DNA of 64,000 nucleotides from Trogon surrucura (lineage: Eukaryota > Chordata > Aves > Trogoniformes > Trogonidae): contig CM036629.1 of assembly GCA_020746105.1 (NCBI GenBank), positions 4,432,501 to 4,496,500 on the forward strand, given 5' to 3'. Positions 26,901 to 39,812 of the stretch are shown here, in pieces. A model generated the notes under the pieces. It did no database searches. It was not told where the DNA came from and saw only the letters and a list, made by a program, of their open reading frames with translations. Both the position numbers and the translations under genes were made by a program. How positions within the stretch are numbered: position 1 is the first letter of the stretch; every line of letters starts with the position of its first letter.

Positions 26901-29221
26901 AAAGATACCAAACTGCTATCGAAAATAGTACTAGACACACAGTGGAGTTCTGAAGCAATTAAAAGCTTTCACAAATATGATCCTTTTGAGACTTAACCAA
27001 AGCCACATGGAAAATGCATTGCACAGCATGAACACAAAGCTTTGCCTTCTTACTCTTAATATTCCTACCGCATCCACTCAGCAGACTCCTTTCTTCATTT
27101 CTATTGGAGGAACTCAAAATGTAAGAACTTCCTTTTAACCCCAGCAAGCTACACACATGTTGAAAACACTCTGATTTCCAGAGAGAGAAGGAATAAGAAC
27201 ACACAGAACACATTTCAATTCTATGGTACGATAAAAGAATCAAAGACAAACCCCTTCAGTGAGGCAGTAACCTATACAAAGCCATAAAATTCGTGGATCA
27301 GTAGCAGCCAAATGACAACTCCAAGTGTGGAGTAACACAAGCAGCCATGAACAAGCTGTTCCACGTTTCACTTTTGGGATATAAGAACAATTTCTAATAC
27401 AGCAAATTTATTTCTTACGTAAAATAAATCCTATTCATAGTAGAAATTGTTCTACCTTTGAAAAACAGATTTCTATGTCTTGCTGCAGGGCAGCCAGCTA
27501 TAAGGATATGGAAGAAAACTAACACATTTTATATCCGAGTTCTGGATTGTGCAAGTGCTATGGAATCCATTGCACTACAACAGCCCTACACAAAAGCAAT
27601 TTCATGATACCCTAAAGTAATAACACTGTATGTTAAAGTCATGTATATTGTTTAATAGATCTCATGGCTGCAGGCCCAGTCCCATGTCTAAGTGGATGCA
27701 TAAAACACACTTTCTATCCCCTACAAGGCTCCAAGCTGTGATTACAATTAAATCCTCAGTCCTATTTCTTAACAATTTTTAAAGCTCTATTGCAAGATAT
27801 TCCGTTATCCCTCAATTTCTTAATTATCTTCCTTTCCTCAGCAAAACAATCTTGCTATTCTTCTCTGAACTCTGCATGATCCTACTGTTCTTCCTGTGCA
27901 TCCCCTGCATTCCAGGTAACACCTCGTGCTCTTGCTCCAGGTTTCAGTGCAATTCCACAAGCCTTGTTTTTCTTCAGAAAATATTAATTCCTTAACATTC
28001 ATTTTGAATTTATTTCTCCCGAACAGTGATGATACAACTTTATCAAAACTGATGCAATCTCAAATTTGCACTGTTGTTCACAGAAATATTTTTTTTTAAC
28101 ATTCCTATGCTTTTTTTGAACAACATCTGTCTTGGCATTACCACTCCAAAGCTCCTCTATTTCACCCATCTTTATCAGATAACTAGTTTCATTCCCCCAC
28201 ACCACAACTGTGGTGGTTTAAACTTATTGTGCATGGTATAAGCAGCAATTCAAAATGCAGGACAGCAGAAAGAGAAGCCCCTTATTAAGCTACCAGCAGA
28301 CCCATGGGTTTCAAAGCTTCCAGGTCATTGTTTCTCAGTTTAAATTAAAGCAGGTCTTTATTTAAAATGAGGATTAATTCATGTCACATTGGAGAGATAC
28401 ACACACTAAACATTATCTCTTCCTTCTCTCACAATATAACCTGACTGAGCAGAAAACCATCTTATTTTCTCACACCATAAAATTCTTAGGGGATGGACAA
28501 TGAGAAATCCAGTCTTTGGCCTGAGATTTCACAAAATACAGAAAATAAATGGCAATGCAGACACTGACTGTATGTCCTACAACCCTACCCTGTATGTTCT
28601 GGTAACCTGAACTGCCCATTGTGCAGTCAGTTGGGCACACCTAGATCAGTCACACTCTTTGCACAGCTCAGATCACATATACCAGACCTTGTAATGGGTA
28701 CTGCAAATAATAAGACAAAAAAATAAAATTGGAAATTGCCTGTTCCCTCATGCTGAAAAACAAGACTCCTTTATTAAGAGTCTGGGAAGCCTGTTTCTTG
28801 CTGCAGTAGTAAAGGGCAGTTTAAGTGGGAGAGAGTTTCAGGGCTTTTCTTTCCATTAGGACTGGTACATCCTTGCACGTAATGCAATGATGCAGTTATG
28901 CACCTGCATCACTTCCTTTCTCCCTTCCATTAGATCAGAGATCCTAACAAAAATAATGTTACATCAGACTGCAAAGCAGGAGTGCCTTATGTTTAGATCA
29001 TAGATCTGCACAACAAAAAAAGTCTGAATTTGTTGTGACTTGAGTGTGCATGCATGGTGTTCTACAGAGCTGGTATTTCCTACAGAAGAGCTGCCAGACG
29101 GACAAACGAAGTGGTAGCCTGTGATGAAGACAAAATGCCCACTTAGATCTATGCAGGCTACAGCAAAACTCCTCATTCACCAAGCTTGACTCGAAATTTT
29201 GTCGAAAGAGCTGAAATGTCA

Positions 29222-29430
29222 GTGCATTAATCCACTTCACCGTTTGGTCCAGCTACTCAGAACAAATTAATTAACAGGCATTAACTGAGTCCCAAGAACT
29301 TAATACACTACCATGTGTATTAATCCACTTCACAACTTGGGCTGTATTTTTGCTCTTTGATACAAACAAATTAGCAGACTGTAACTGTCTGATCAGAAGC
29401 TTAACTCTATTCTGTGATACAAATAAAGAG
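29222..29430. repeat. Diverged tandem duplication, about 93-104 bp period
   Basis: The 15-mer ATTAATCCACTTCAC occurs at 29226-29240 and again at 29319-29333. A later block, ACAAATTA followed by AACTG, recurs at 29262 and 29366. The two copies differ by substitutions and an indel of about 11 bp. A shorter echo (TGATACAAA) repeats at about 29359 and 29415. It looks like an old local duplication, not a dispersed element. Confidence 0.55.
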
Positions 29431-32400
29431 ATGATGTTGTAGTGTCTTGTGGATGGATTTTTATTACTACCTAAATGGTGCTGGAGTTGGTACTGGATTG
29501 ACTGCATTTTTCAAATATGTTATTTCTTCCCACCGTACTGATTCAATTAAATTCACAGGACAATGTCACTTAGTTCTAAACTTTTCATTAGTCTGGACAA
29601 TCTCAACACCCACATAGTATTAGTGAAGAAGACAGTATAAGAGTCCGGACTTAACGAGAGGTATCTAAAAATTCAGATGCAATAAAACAACTTTTAAGTT
29701 TTTGTTTAACTGAAAAAAAAAATATTTAAAAAACCCCCAGTAATTCATTCGAATTTTACTTCTAGATCCAACTCCTATAAAACTTGTAAAATATGCAACA
29801 TTGTTTTGGGGTTTGTCCTATCTCTTTTGAGATGGGAAATCAAAGTTCAGCTTTTTTGCAGAACATTTCCAAAAGAAAAGTGAAACATGAAAGACAGAGA
29901 CCCACACATAAGCTTCGAGATCTCAGTGGATTCTTACATTTCTCCTTAATCACATGCTGGCAATTAAGTCCTATTCCGGAAATTCAAAGAGTGTACCTGT
30001 CAGGAATCAGGAGGAAATTAATTGCTGTGCTGGGACAGATCAATGATTCATGAGCTGTAACATCAAGTTGCTAACAATATTAATTGCCACACATTTCAGG
30101 AAAAAAAGAGCCTAAAACGGCAGGAATTATAGTTTACAATAGTTTGAAGGTTTTGGTTCTGCATTATAACTGCTTAAACTAAAGTTGAGTACAGCTTTGC
30201 AATACAAGTGACATTGATAGTTCAATACTGTATATCATTAAAATTTATATGTTTGGATCTGAACATTTTGCCCTAACAACCTGCAGCCATGGTAGCACAG
30301 AAATATTTATACTCCCTGCTTCACACTTGTTGATTTTTAACCGAGAGTCTCCATGGGATGTGAAGAGCCAGCACCTACACAAACACCATATTAACAGGTT
30401 TTCTTCAAGTTCCTTGGCCAATAAAAGAGAGATCCAGCCTGACTACCAGTCTGCATGTCATCTCTTCAACAACTCCACTGTTATTCCTACTGCCTTTTTA
30501 TTAAATTTTTTTAATTGGTCTTGAGTTACCTACTTTGGGTTTCCAGTCAATGGGAAACAGCAACCAAGATTATTAAAAAGACATAATGTTCTCAGAACTG
30601 TCAGAGCAGGTTTGGAGCACTCCAGAGGTCTTTATTTACTACAATGGAGTGACTGAATAGGGACAGAGAGTCCAGTGGTCAAAACATTCAAGGAGACAGA
30701 GAAGATACAGATTCCGTATTGTTCTAGTAATTGCTTCCCGAGACTTTTCAGTGAACCACATTATTTTAGCGCATCCCACAGATCTAAAAACTCTGGTCTC
30801 TTGGTTTGTAGTCCAATGCCTTTCTGAGAAAGAAGTGATGTGTTCAAAAACCTGAGGTCTAACAAAAACAGCATACTATCCACCCCTCAGTTTCCACCTT
30901 AATTTTTTTCTTATTTCATATTTTTTCAGTTCTGTCAGATAAGTTTTATTTTTATCTAAATACATTGTCTTGCTCCCAAAGCCACTGAAGTCATTAAAGT
31001 CAGACCTGTGATGTCTGCTGCCTTTACTGACACTTTGGAATTTAAACAGAATTCTAGAATTAAAAACCTGAGTTCTCACAGCATGAACTAAATCAGCAAA
31101 AATCTCTCTAGTCCTCATAATTATCCATCATGCAGTTAGCCCCAGAAGAATCTTGACCGGACTGTATTTAAATGGCATTATGAGTTCTTAAAATGAATTC
31201 TTAGTTCTCGTCACACATGCAAAGTACAAATCGTCTGCTTCAAAATGTGACCAAAGACCCATTGTGCATATCAGACCATGCACAGCATGTTACTTCTGTG
31301 AAGTGCAAAATTTCCAAGGAATGTAAGAAATGTAAGAAAATTAATTCTACCCTGTGTTATTCTACTTTGCACTATTCTCTTTGGTATATGAATGTAGCAC
31401 TGCAACAAAACCAAACGATCAGCTTAGTGCTTAAGGTTCTGGTTGCTACTGCCTGGCCATTTCAGAGCTGAATGAAGTACAGTAACAATTTCTTGTCTTA
31501 AAATAGCTTTATTTTGCTGAACTTATCTCAGAGAGACAGGTTAATAAATTACAGGATTCATAATTTGATACATTTTGGGCTCTGTTTCAGTTTACAAACT
31601 GTCCATTAACAGACCTTGAAATCTGTGAACAAATACGTTATCTACCATTATACGCAAGTTTCCCAGATGAGTAATTTTTGAATTTCAGATTGCTCAGGCA
31701 GTTGCTTAGAAACATTTGTCTGTATTAGTTACACAAGTCATGTGGTATTATTTTTTCTTTTCAGATTGGATGACTTCTGTGAATAAGCAAGAGAGCATGA
31801 AATGCAAATTTCATGATATAAAATTCAAAACTTGCTTTTGGCAACAATTTGATTTATTACATTTACAGCACAAGATGAAAACAAAAAGGTTATCTCTGTG
31901 ATCTGAATGACTTGACAGGGGAAGTAACGCCTGGGCCACTTGGAGAACTAGTGGCATAAATTGCAAATTCAAACAAAAACATTAAAAAAAAAGAAAAAGG
32001 AATTGCATGGAATCAGTGGAGAACAGGGCCTATGGAGCTTATTTGGCTGAAAACATCACTCACAGAAACATGAACCTGATAAAGATGGAAGATTGAAATA
32101 GACTTGCTATGGAATGAAATTGGACCTGTGCAACAATTCATTTCACTCGTTATCTACATAGAAATTATGAATTTCCCTTCTATTGATTATCACTTTCCAT
32201 TGATTAATACTTTCCTAGATTTAAAGCATAGGTAGTTAGGTCAGGAAGAAATGAAGGTTCACATAAATTATTATTGTTTTTTTTCAGAATTTCGAGCAAG
32301 TAAAGAAAGAAAAGCAAGTGGTCTTAAAAGTCATATTGATAGTAACGACCAGGTCTCGTTCCATAACGTAAAAATATCCCTTAGTATTTGCTTGTAGATT

Positions 32401-34479
32401 ACGTAGAAATACTGTGGAATGTGTTTGGGTTTTTTTCTGCTGATGCTACCAGTATGAGAAATATTGATACTCATGCCTTTTTGCTTCATTTAACTTTGTA
32501 AAAGAACCACTTGTATTTGCCTAAGTGTTTCTCCACAGACAGTAATGATTTTTCTTCTCTGTTAGATGCGATGATTTATAACAGCAAACCAGCAAATACA
32601 GAATTATTCTAGCAGAGGCTGCTTCTTTCAGTTGAAGAGAACCAAATACGGTAAAACTATGTTACTGAGCACACTCTCAGACTGTGATCCAGGCTACTTC
32701 TACAAACTACAAAACTTACATTCAACATGTAGCCAAAGTCAGAAAGACTAAACCAAACAAACTCTGAAGGAGGATTTACTGCTAAAACGATGGAGAGAAA
32801 CTTAGAAGACAACAGTATTTTTTCCCCAGTAAATATTTAAACATGGATTGCAAGGGCTGATGGACAATAAAACCATTTGCAAAGAATAAAATACATCTGA
32901 ATTTTTGCTGAATTGTAATGCCACGTTGGAATATAAAGGTAGTGGGTCTGATTTTTAGTGACATTTCTGATAGCCAACAAGGATACATCTCATCCCACAA
33001 CTAATTAGGTAAAGTCTCCGACTAACTTTTCTGGTATTCCTTTTCAAGTCAGCAGCTGTGCTAAAAACTAATGCCAGGAGGTCCCAGACGAGAGTGAGTA
33101 TGCCTAGCTGCTGAAGCCTGACATCAGTGCAAAATATTTGTGCCACCCATGATTTAAAACAGGCTTAGTGTAGGGTGGACTAGGACTAACCCATGATTAA
33201 GATCAAATCCCTCTGCTAGCAGAAACAGCATTGAGGGAATGTGAAATATATATGCACAGTCCTTGCTTACTGTTTAATGGCCTATCTCATAAATCCTAGT
33301 AAAGGCATTCCACTAAACCAGCAAGAAGCAGGGTCACATTCTAAGCATTTCTCTCAACATTCAGTCAAATGCCATTAATGAACTATTAAAACACTGAATA
33401 TGAACTTGATTAGAAAACAAAAATAAAATTTATTATTTTAGCACAAAACAGTCTTCAATAAACCTTTTTTCTTCACTGCACTCATTCAATATCAATATCA
33501 ATTCAGTATCAAATGATCACTTTTTTTTTTCTCCTTCCTTTCTCTAACATGCATCTCAGTCAGATCATGCTCATCCATTTTCAACAGTGTGTTGTTCCCT
33601 TCATAGCTGCATACAGAAACTTGCTTTAAGGAATATGAGCTTATAAACTGCCGTCCTTTGCCTGACTTTTAAATAAGGCGGAAAAAAACCCCAACCAACA
33701 TCCTGAGCTAAGATTAAAAGCTGCATTCATATTAAAGAATGGTGTCTTTTTAACCATTGAAACTGAAGCTTTAGATTATTCTGTGCTGATGAAGTACTAC
33801 AGTGGGCAAAGAACTTTTTCATAATGAACACTGCTGTAAAACAATTTATCTAGAAGAAAGGAAGCGGGTTTGTATAATCCATTTATGGTTGATTCGGCTT
33901 TAGAGGAATTTGCTATATAAATATATCTCACCCTAGGGAATTCTTTTGCCAAAATAACTAATGGAAGTGTTTGAGCAACTTTAACACTGATAATTAATGG
34001 GATTTTTCAGTAACACAATGGACAACAACATCTTCCCATGTACATTAACCATCTTTCCAGTGATGACGCAAAAACTTGTAGACTCCAAAAGCCAAAAACA
34101 TCAGAAAGTAGAAAAATAATTAACTTATCACTTGCAAAAATGCTAAGTAGGTGACATCTTTTAACTGATCATCAAAAGGTGTTTTATAGTACTTTCTTAA
34201 AAAGCTTTCCATAGCTCAGTAATTATCACTTTAGAAATCTTAATTAATAGTTCATCAATTGTTCAATGAGCATTTCTAACATTCTGCTAACCATGCTGGA
34301 ATGTTTGACTAAACATAATGAAGTGCCATTATGTTGTTACGTATTTAGCGAGCAATCACAAGTTATGTTTTAAGTTTAGGTGTCAATATTAAATCATCAA
34401 GAAGAATTACCATAGGTAACTTTCACAGTCTTATCAATAATGCCTTGCCAACTACAATTCCATAGAGACTTAAAATTTA

Positions 34480-34690
34480 CAGTGAACCTTACCTGCTTTT
34501 GTGGTCATATAATTATTTTTATTATGCTTTGTGGCCATGTTGGCTGCCAAAAAAGGTTGTCCTAAAATCCCACTGTGACAAAAATCAATTTTCAGATGCA
34601 AATGAGGTGCCATAGGTGATATTTTTCATACCCAATAAATTGCCTGTCTGTGGCTTTGAACTAATGGACACATAAACAAGAGAGATTGGT
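34480..34690. promoter_or_regulatory. Candidate noncoding regulatory element with an octamer motif
   Basis: A consensus octamer ATGCAAAT lies at 34596-34603. A near direct repeat sits to its left (TTTTGTGGTCATATAATT and CTTTGTGGCCATGTTGG). The segment has no repeat family I recognise and no open frame. It is offered only as a candidate for comparison with other birds. Confidence 0.2.
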
Positions 34691-34819
34691 GCCAAGGTAT
34701 TGCATTATAATATTAGTGAAGTTTTATGAGAGTCATGCTACACGCCACAAAGAGAAACTAGAACAGAGGGAGCGGGCATGAAGAATTTGAGGAAGTCTGT
34801 AAGAATGGATATAGCATGC

Positions 34820-35090
34820 CTTTGCTTCATTCTTTTCCTTTTTTTTTTTCTGAGTTCCAATTTACCATCTATCTGCTTTTTTTTTCCCCCATTCTTTTTA
34901 ATTTCAGTGCTCTTCATGACCTATTCTTTCTGCCACAACTTTTACCTCATTATTACTCTTCATCACTCCTTTGTCTCTTACCTGTCTTCCCAGTTCTTCT
35001 CCTCAAAAATTTGTGTAAACAGAATTCCTTCCATTATTCTTTCTAAATCCAGTAGACATTTTTTCCTTTTATTTCTATCTCCTTAAAGCA
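34820..35090. repeat. Pyrimidine-rich tract
   Basis: About 270 bp strongly biased to T and C on the plus strand, with several T runs of 8 to 11. Two overlapping open frames here (34778-35086 and 34816-35046) reflect the absence of purine-rich stop codons and are not taken as genes. Confidence 0.6.
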
Positions 35091-38000
35091 ATAGGCATTC
35101 CTTAGCAGGGAAATAATTCAAAGCCACCTGGCTGTAGCTGACTCTGCAAAACCAGTATGAAGAGCCACCAAGAGAGACCTCAAAACTTTGGTATGTCCCT
35201 CTAAAGCAAGATGTCCAGAGGACAGCATGAAAACAGCTTATCAATGCTGTTAACAATCTTTATAGCAACTAAATACAGGTCAGATTAAACACGCTTATCT
35301 GGACGTAATGAAGCAGAACCAGCAGGCAGGCATCTCAGCGATGTTTCACCAATGTCTTGGGGACCCAACGTCCCTCTTCAAGCACTGGGTCCACATGAGA
35401 CTTCAGTGGAAGTCTGCAATTTCAGACTGTTTTGTTTATTACACAGTTACAGTGATTACAACGGACTGCACTCAGACAGGTCTTTTATTCTCCTCCCCCC
35501 TTTTCTTTTTCTCTGAATCACAAACACATCAATTTTTGTATTAAATAATGAAGGAATATAGATTAGATCTGTGTTGCTAAAACTCTGTACTTGCACCACA
35601 AATACATTTAAACTTTTTCAAGAAAGTACAAGAAATACACTAAAACTAGCATTACCTTTAAAAACATGACCCCACAGCTCACGTTAGATATGGCTACACT
35701 TCAAAAACATGAGGAGGTCTGCATTTGCACAAAACAAATAGCAGGGGTTTTACAGGCTTGTCTGAAGCTTATCTTGAATAATCGGAGCCAGCATATTTAG
35801 GTTTGAAGTCCTGAGAGATATTTACTCTTGCAATACAAATAGAAACATGATAAACCCAATATTTTTATGCTATGTTGATAGTATTGTTTCCAACTATAGC
35901 TGAAATGAAAGATATGATTACATAATAGTTTTTCAAACCTCTTCAAAATATTTAGGTAAAGTTCAAATCTTAAGCTTTTGAAACTTTAATCTTGAAATAA
36001 AGATCAATCTTTTTGTTATTTCACCTTTTCCTCCTGCTAGGAAAACATGAACAGTACTAAAATGACAAAGAACTGATTTCTGCACCAGACTTATCCCCAT
36101 GCATATCCAGTTGCAAGAATGAGAAAATAATATGGGAAAAAAATTTAAAACCACCCTTTTTCAACTTCTCATCCTGGCATCCTTGGTAAATATTACTACT
36201 GCTGCTGGGGCTCCTTAGTCATGTTTTTAGTTCTGTTTGTTTCAAGGTAGGAGTCAGAAACAGGTATTTTCTTCTGCTGTACATCTAGCTCCCTCCTCCT
36301 GAAAAATGACAGTTCCCTTAAAAGTCAATAAACCAACCTGCCTTGACTTTGCCTGTCAGCATCATCCCCAGTACAGCTTGTAAGACCGTGCAGGCACAAC
36401 TTCAAAAATACAGTTTTAAACTTCTGTTTATGCCACTTGACTGGCTGGCCAAATGCCATTCCTGTATTCCTCAGAGACAACAGTTTATTCCCACTGCCAC
36501 AGCAACGCCTGGCAAGGCTTGCACATGGAATTCAGGGCAGCACGCCACAACCATCTCCACCCTGTTCTTCGGAAGAGAGAAATTATGATGGAAAGAATGA
36601 AACATACTGTTCCCTGCCTTTTAAGGTCACCACAGAAATTTACTTCACAAGCTAACTAACATCTACAGCTTCTCTTGCTTCCATCATTCCATTTCTTCAT
36701 GGACTTGTAGACCCCTGCAAGCATTTAGAAAGAAAATCCTTAATTGCAAAACTCCACAAGTGACTTCTGTGGCCGCATTCCCCAACCAGATTAACTATCT
36801 GCACCACTGCTGGCAATACAGAAAATGCCAGCACCAAGTTATGTTTTTTTATCTAATAAATCTACACCGCAGAAGACTACCATAGTCTGCTCATCCTCTA
36901 CATGGACAGTAAAAACACTCTGTAATAGATTCACACTGGTTAATGTAGATCTCAATTTTACCCTGTTTCACAGTTCTTCCTTTCTGGAAGCAGCTTCAAG
37001 TTGTATGGACAAAAAAACCTTCCCACAAACTAAGAAAAAAACTCTAGGATTTTCTCCTTTTTCTGACACTGAACCAGATTTGACCAGATCATAACTCCCA
37101 GCAGCTGATGATACCATAGCACACATATAAAACCACTCAAAACACAAAAGAAAAAACTACTTAGGTAGCAGATATATTAATTAAGAGTATATTAGGGGCA
37201 AAAGATTCACAAAGAAGCATAGTGAAAAATCTGCTGAGAGGTAGTTCTACAGTCCTGATTCTCTACTTCTACTGTCCAAAGCTATTAATTTATACAAGGT
37301 AACTTAAAAATAGAAGATATAATGCAGCATATTTTTATGAACCCTTACTAAATGTAGAGCCCTAGGGCTCAGTGTACTTTCATTTTAAGTAATTGTATTC
37401 CACATGTAAATATTAAAGACTTGAATATACTGTGATAAATGAATTAGGACTTGCTAAAAGGTTTCTACAAACAGCCCCCTATTGTGTCACTTCTCCAGAT
37501 AGTCTACTTTGTTGACAGAGTATTCCAGTCTCCCTGTAGTGAACATGAAATGGTCACCTAAGGAAAACCTCTCATAATTAGAACAAGGCAAGTGTGAAAC
37601 CTATCCCTTGGCTTATCTATGGATTTGTAGCTGAAGTTCATTAACTTGTCAGCACTGATTCCTGTTGAATAGGAAAATGAAATGAAAAAAAAATGACATG
37701 CAAATCAATATCAACTGTTAAGTCATGTTCTCATTTAGCACAGTGTCAGATATGAAATACTGAGAATTAAACGGAAACTTTTTGGTGGCAAAACATGCTT
37801 AGTGCTCCATTTTTTCAATAAGATAATGACTACAGTAAATTAAGCTAGTTGTCATTCCAGAAGAAGAGTTTCAGCACGATAAAAGTTAAAGAAAATCTTC
37901 CACATCCTATTTTTATCTTCAGGTATTTTAAAAAATTACATTAGGCTTAATAAATTGGAGAGTCATTTAAGAATACATAAGTCATGCTAATTAGTTGGTA

Positions 38001-38461
38001 CAAAAGTTGTGTAGCACATCCAGAGAGAGACAGAGAGATATCCACTAAAAGGACTTCCACATAACCCAGCATTATACCACATGTAAATAACTCTATTATC
38101 AGAAGGAACTACAAATTAGTCTTCATGGACACGTGAAATGATATCAAGAGGAGATCAAAGGTCAGAGGAAATTTACAGGAGATGGCAACAAGGTAAAGGC
38201 AAAGACCTGTTTGTATATCCTGATAAAATCTGAATTGTTTATTACTGTTCTAGAGAGAAACAGCCAAAGTCAGCAAACTTTACCTGGTAAACTGCAGGAC
38301 ACATCAAGACCTCTAAGATGCTTCCACATGTGCCCCCTGAAGTTGACCTCAGATGTAACTCACCAAGTAAATGGCTTAGAATATCAAACAATCAAGTGTA
38401 AGAGCGGCAATTTCAAAATGCTCCACGAGAAAAAGGTAAAAGGTCTCTATTACCCTGTATC

Positions 38462-38552
38462 TGAATACCTTACCTTTAATATACTTATAGAGTATCTCCA
38501 TTTTATACACAAAAGTCTGAGTCCAAGAGGTATAAAAGTGAAGATTGTCAGT
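38462..38552 (-). mobile_element. Probable MIR SINE fragment, antisense
   Basis: The plus strand reads GAGTATCTCCATTTTATACA, then AAAGTCTGAGTCCAAGAGGT, then ATAAAAGTGAAGATTGTCAG. This parallels the antisense MIR core (tatccccattttacag, gaaactgaggcacagagaggt, aagtgacttgccc). The copy is heavily diverged. It overlaps the longest open frame of the window (38211-38687), which supports that frame being a chance one. Confidence 0.5.
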
Positions 38553-39744
38553 ACTACACCTTTTCCTTTCGTCCAAAGTGTTTTGTCTGGAAGCAATTTG
38601 GGCAGATGTTATCTTTTTACCTGTATAAGCAAGGTCTCAAAAGCCACAATCTTTGTCAAGTGCTTCTATATTACTGCACTGAAATAAAGGAGAAATAATG
38701 CAAATGTAGAATGTTTTTGCTCTCTCCCTTGCTTTTCTGGAATACGTACCCTTTACAGTGGAAACTGAAGTCTTATCTTCCTATTGTCTAGAGTCAAGAT
38801 TAATTTTCCTCACTTTATTTTCACATTTTATAGTTTTAAAGACTGAGTCTTAATCAAGTCACTTATCTAATTCACAGTTGCTTCGAAACACATTTTCAAT
38901 TAATAAAATGATCCTAAATACAGCCTAATGCAATAAGCACCAACTAGAAGAAAAGACACAATAATTACTACCAGTGACAAGGAATCGGGAAAGCCATTTA
39001 ACAAAACCAAAATAATTTCTCCCTCCCAACCCTCTAACTATCCCATATTTTTGTACCTCTAGAAGATAAAGTAATTATGTCCCTCAAGTAAACCAGCTAC
39101 TTTTCTGTTTAGTAGGCAAATATTAAAGGAACTCTTTCGCTTTTATACTCCAAACGTATTTCTCATATTTTTCCTCTAATTGAATTAAATACGACATATT
39201 AAAGCAGGAAACATTTCCATTTGGGATACAGATGACTGAACTTTTCTGGCAGATGTTAAATTTATTAAACATCACAGAACTGAACAGAATCTGCCTTACA
39301 ATATTTACAAATTTGAGACATAATTTTAAAGTAATTATAGTCAAGACACAAAATCTGAGATTAAAGGCCACTGAATAAGTATGAAACTTCTGAGCTCCTC
39401 TGAAGAGCTACTTGATCAAAAAAGCATTAATTTTGCAGGGATTCAGCTGAAGGCACAAACAACATTAAAAACAACCGAAGAAATTTGGGGTTGTTTTCCT
39501 GTTTCATAGACACAAAATATAACCAGTATATTATGGACTGCCCACTAGCATTATGCACAATTAATATTATATATATCGACTTGATGCTAACAGTATGCAT
39601 TAGAAAGGACCATACCATATGATAGTACCACTAATACACTCAGTTTTCCTGGCAATTAAACAACATGGAAGCACTAACAATTAACACCAAGGTCATCCTC
39701 AAATAAATTTTGATTTGGACACTCCTCAGCACAGATTTATGAGT

Positions 39745-39812
39745 AGATTCAAAGCTCATTAAAGTCGGTGGAATGACTCCTATTGACTTAATGGGAATTG
39801 CATTTGGTGTAC
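39745..39812. repeat. Relic of a palindromic sauropsid interspersed repeat
   Basis: The segment reads GATTCAAAGCTCATTAAAGT then CGGTGGAATGACTCCTATTG then ACTTAATGGGAATTGCATTT. It resembles an interspersed repeat frequent in turtles and other sauropsids, in which caaagcccattgaagtcaatgg faces its own inverse around a short centre. The two arms here still partly pair. I cannot name the family with certainty. Confidence 0.42.

Noticed and set aside
38211..38687. Longest open frame in the window (158 codons, plus strand)
   Set aside because: The peptide has no recognisable domain, the frame overlaps a probable MIR fragment, and one frame of this length is roughly what chance allows in 64 kb read in six frames.
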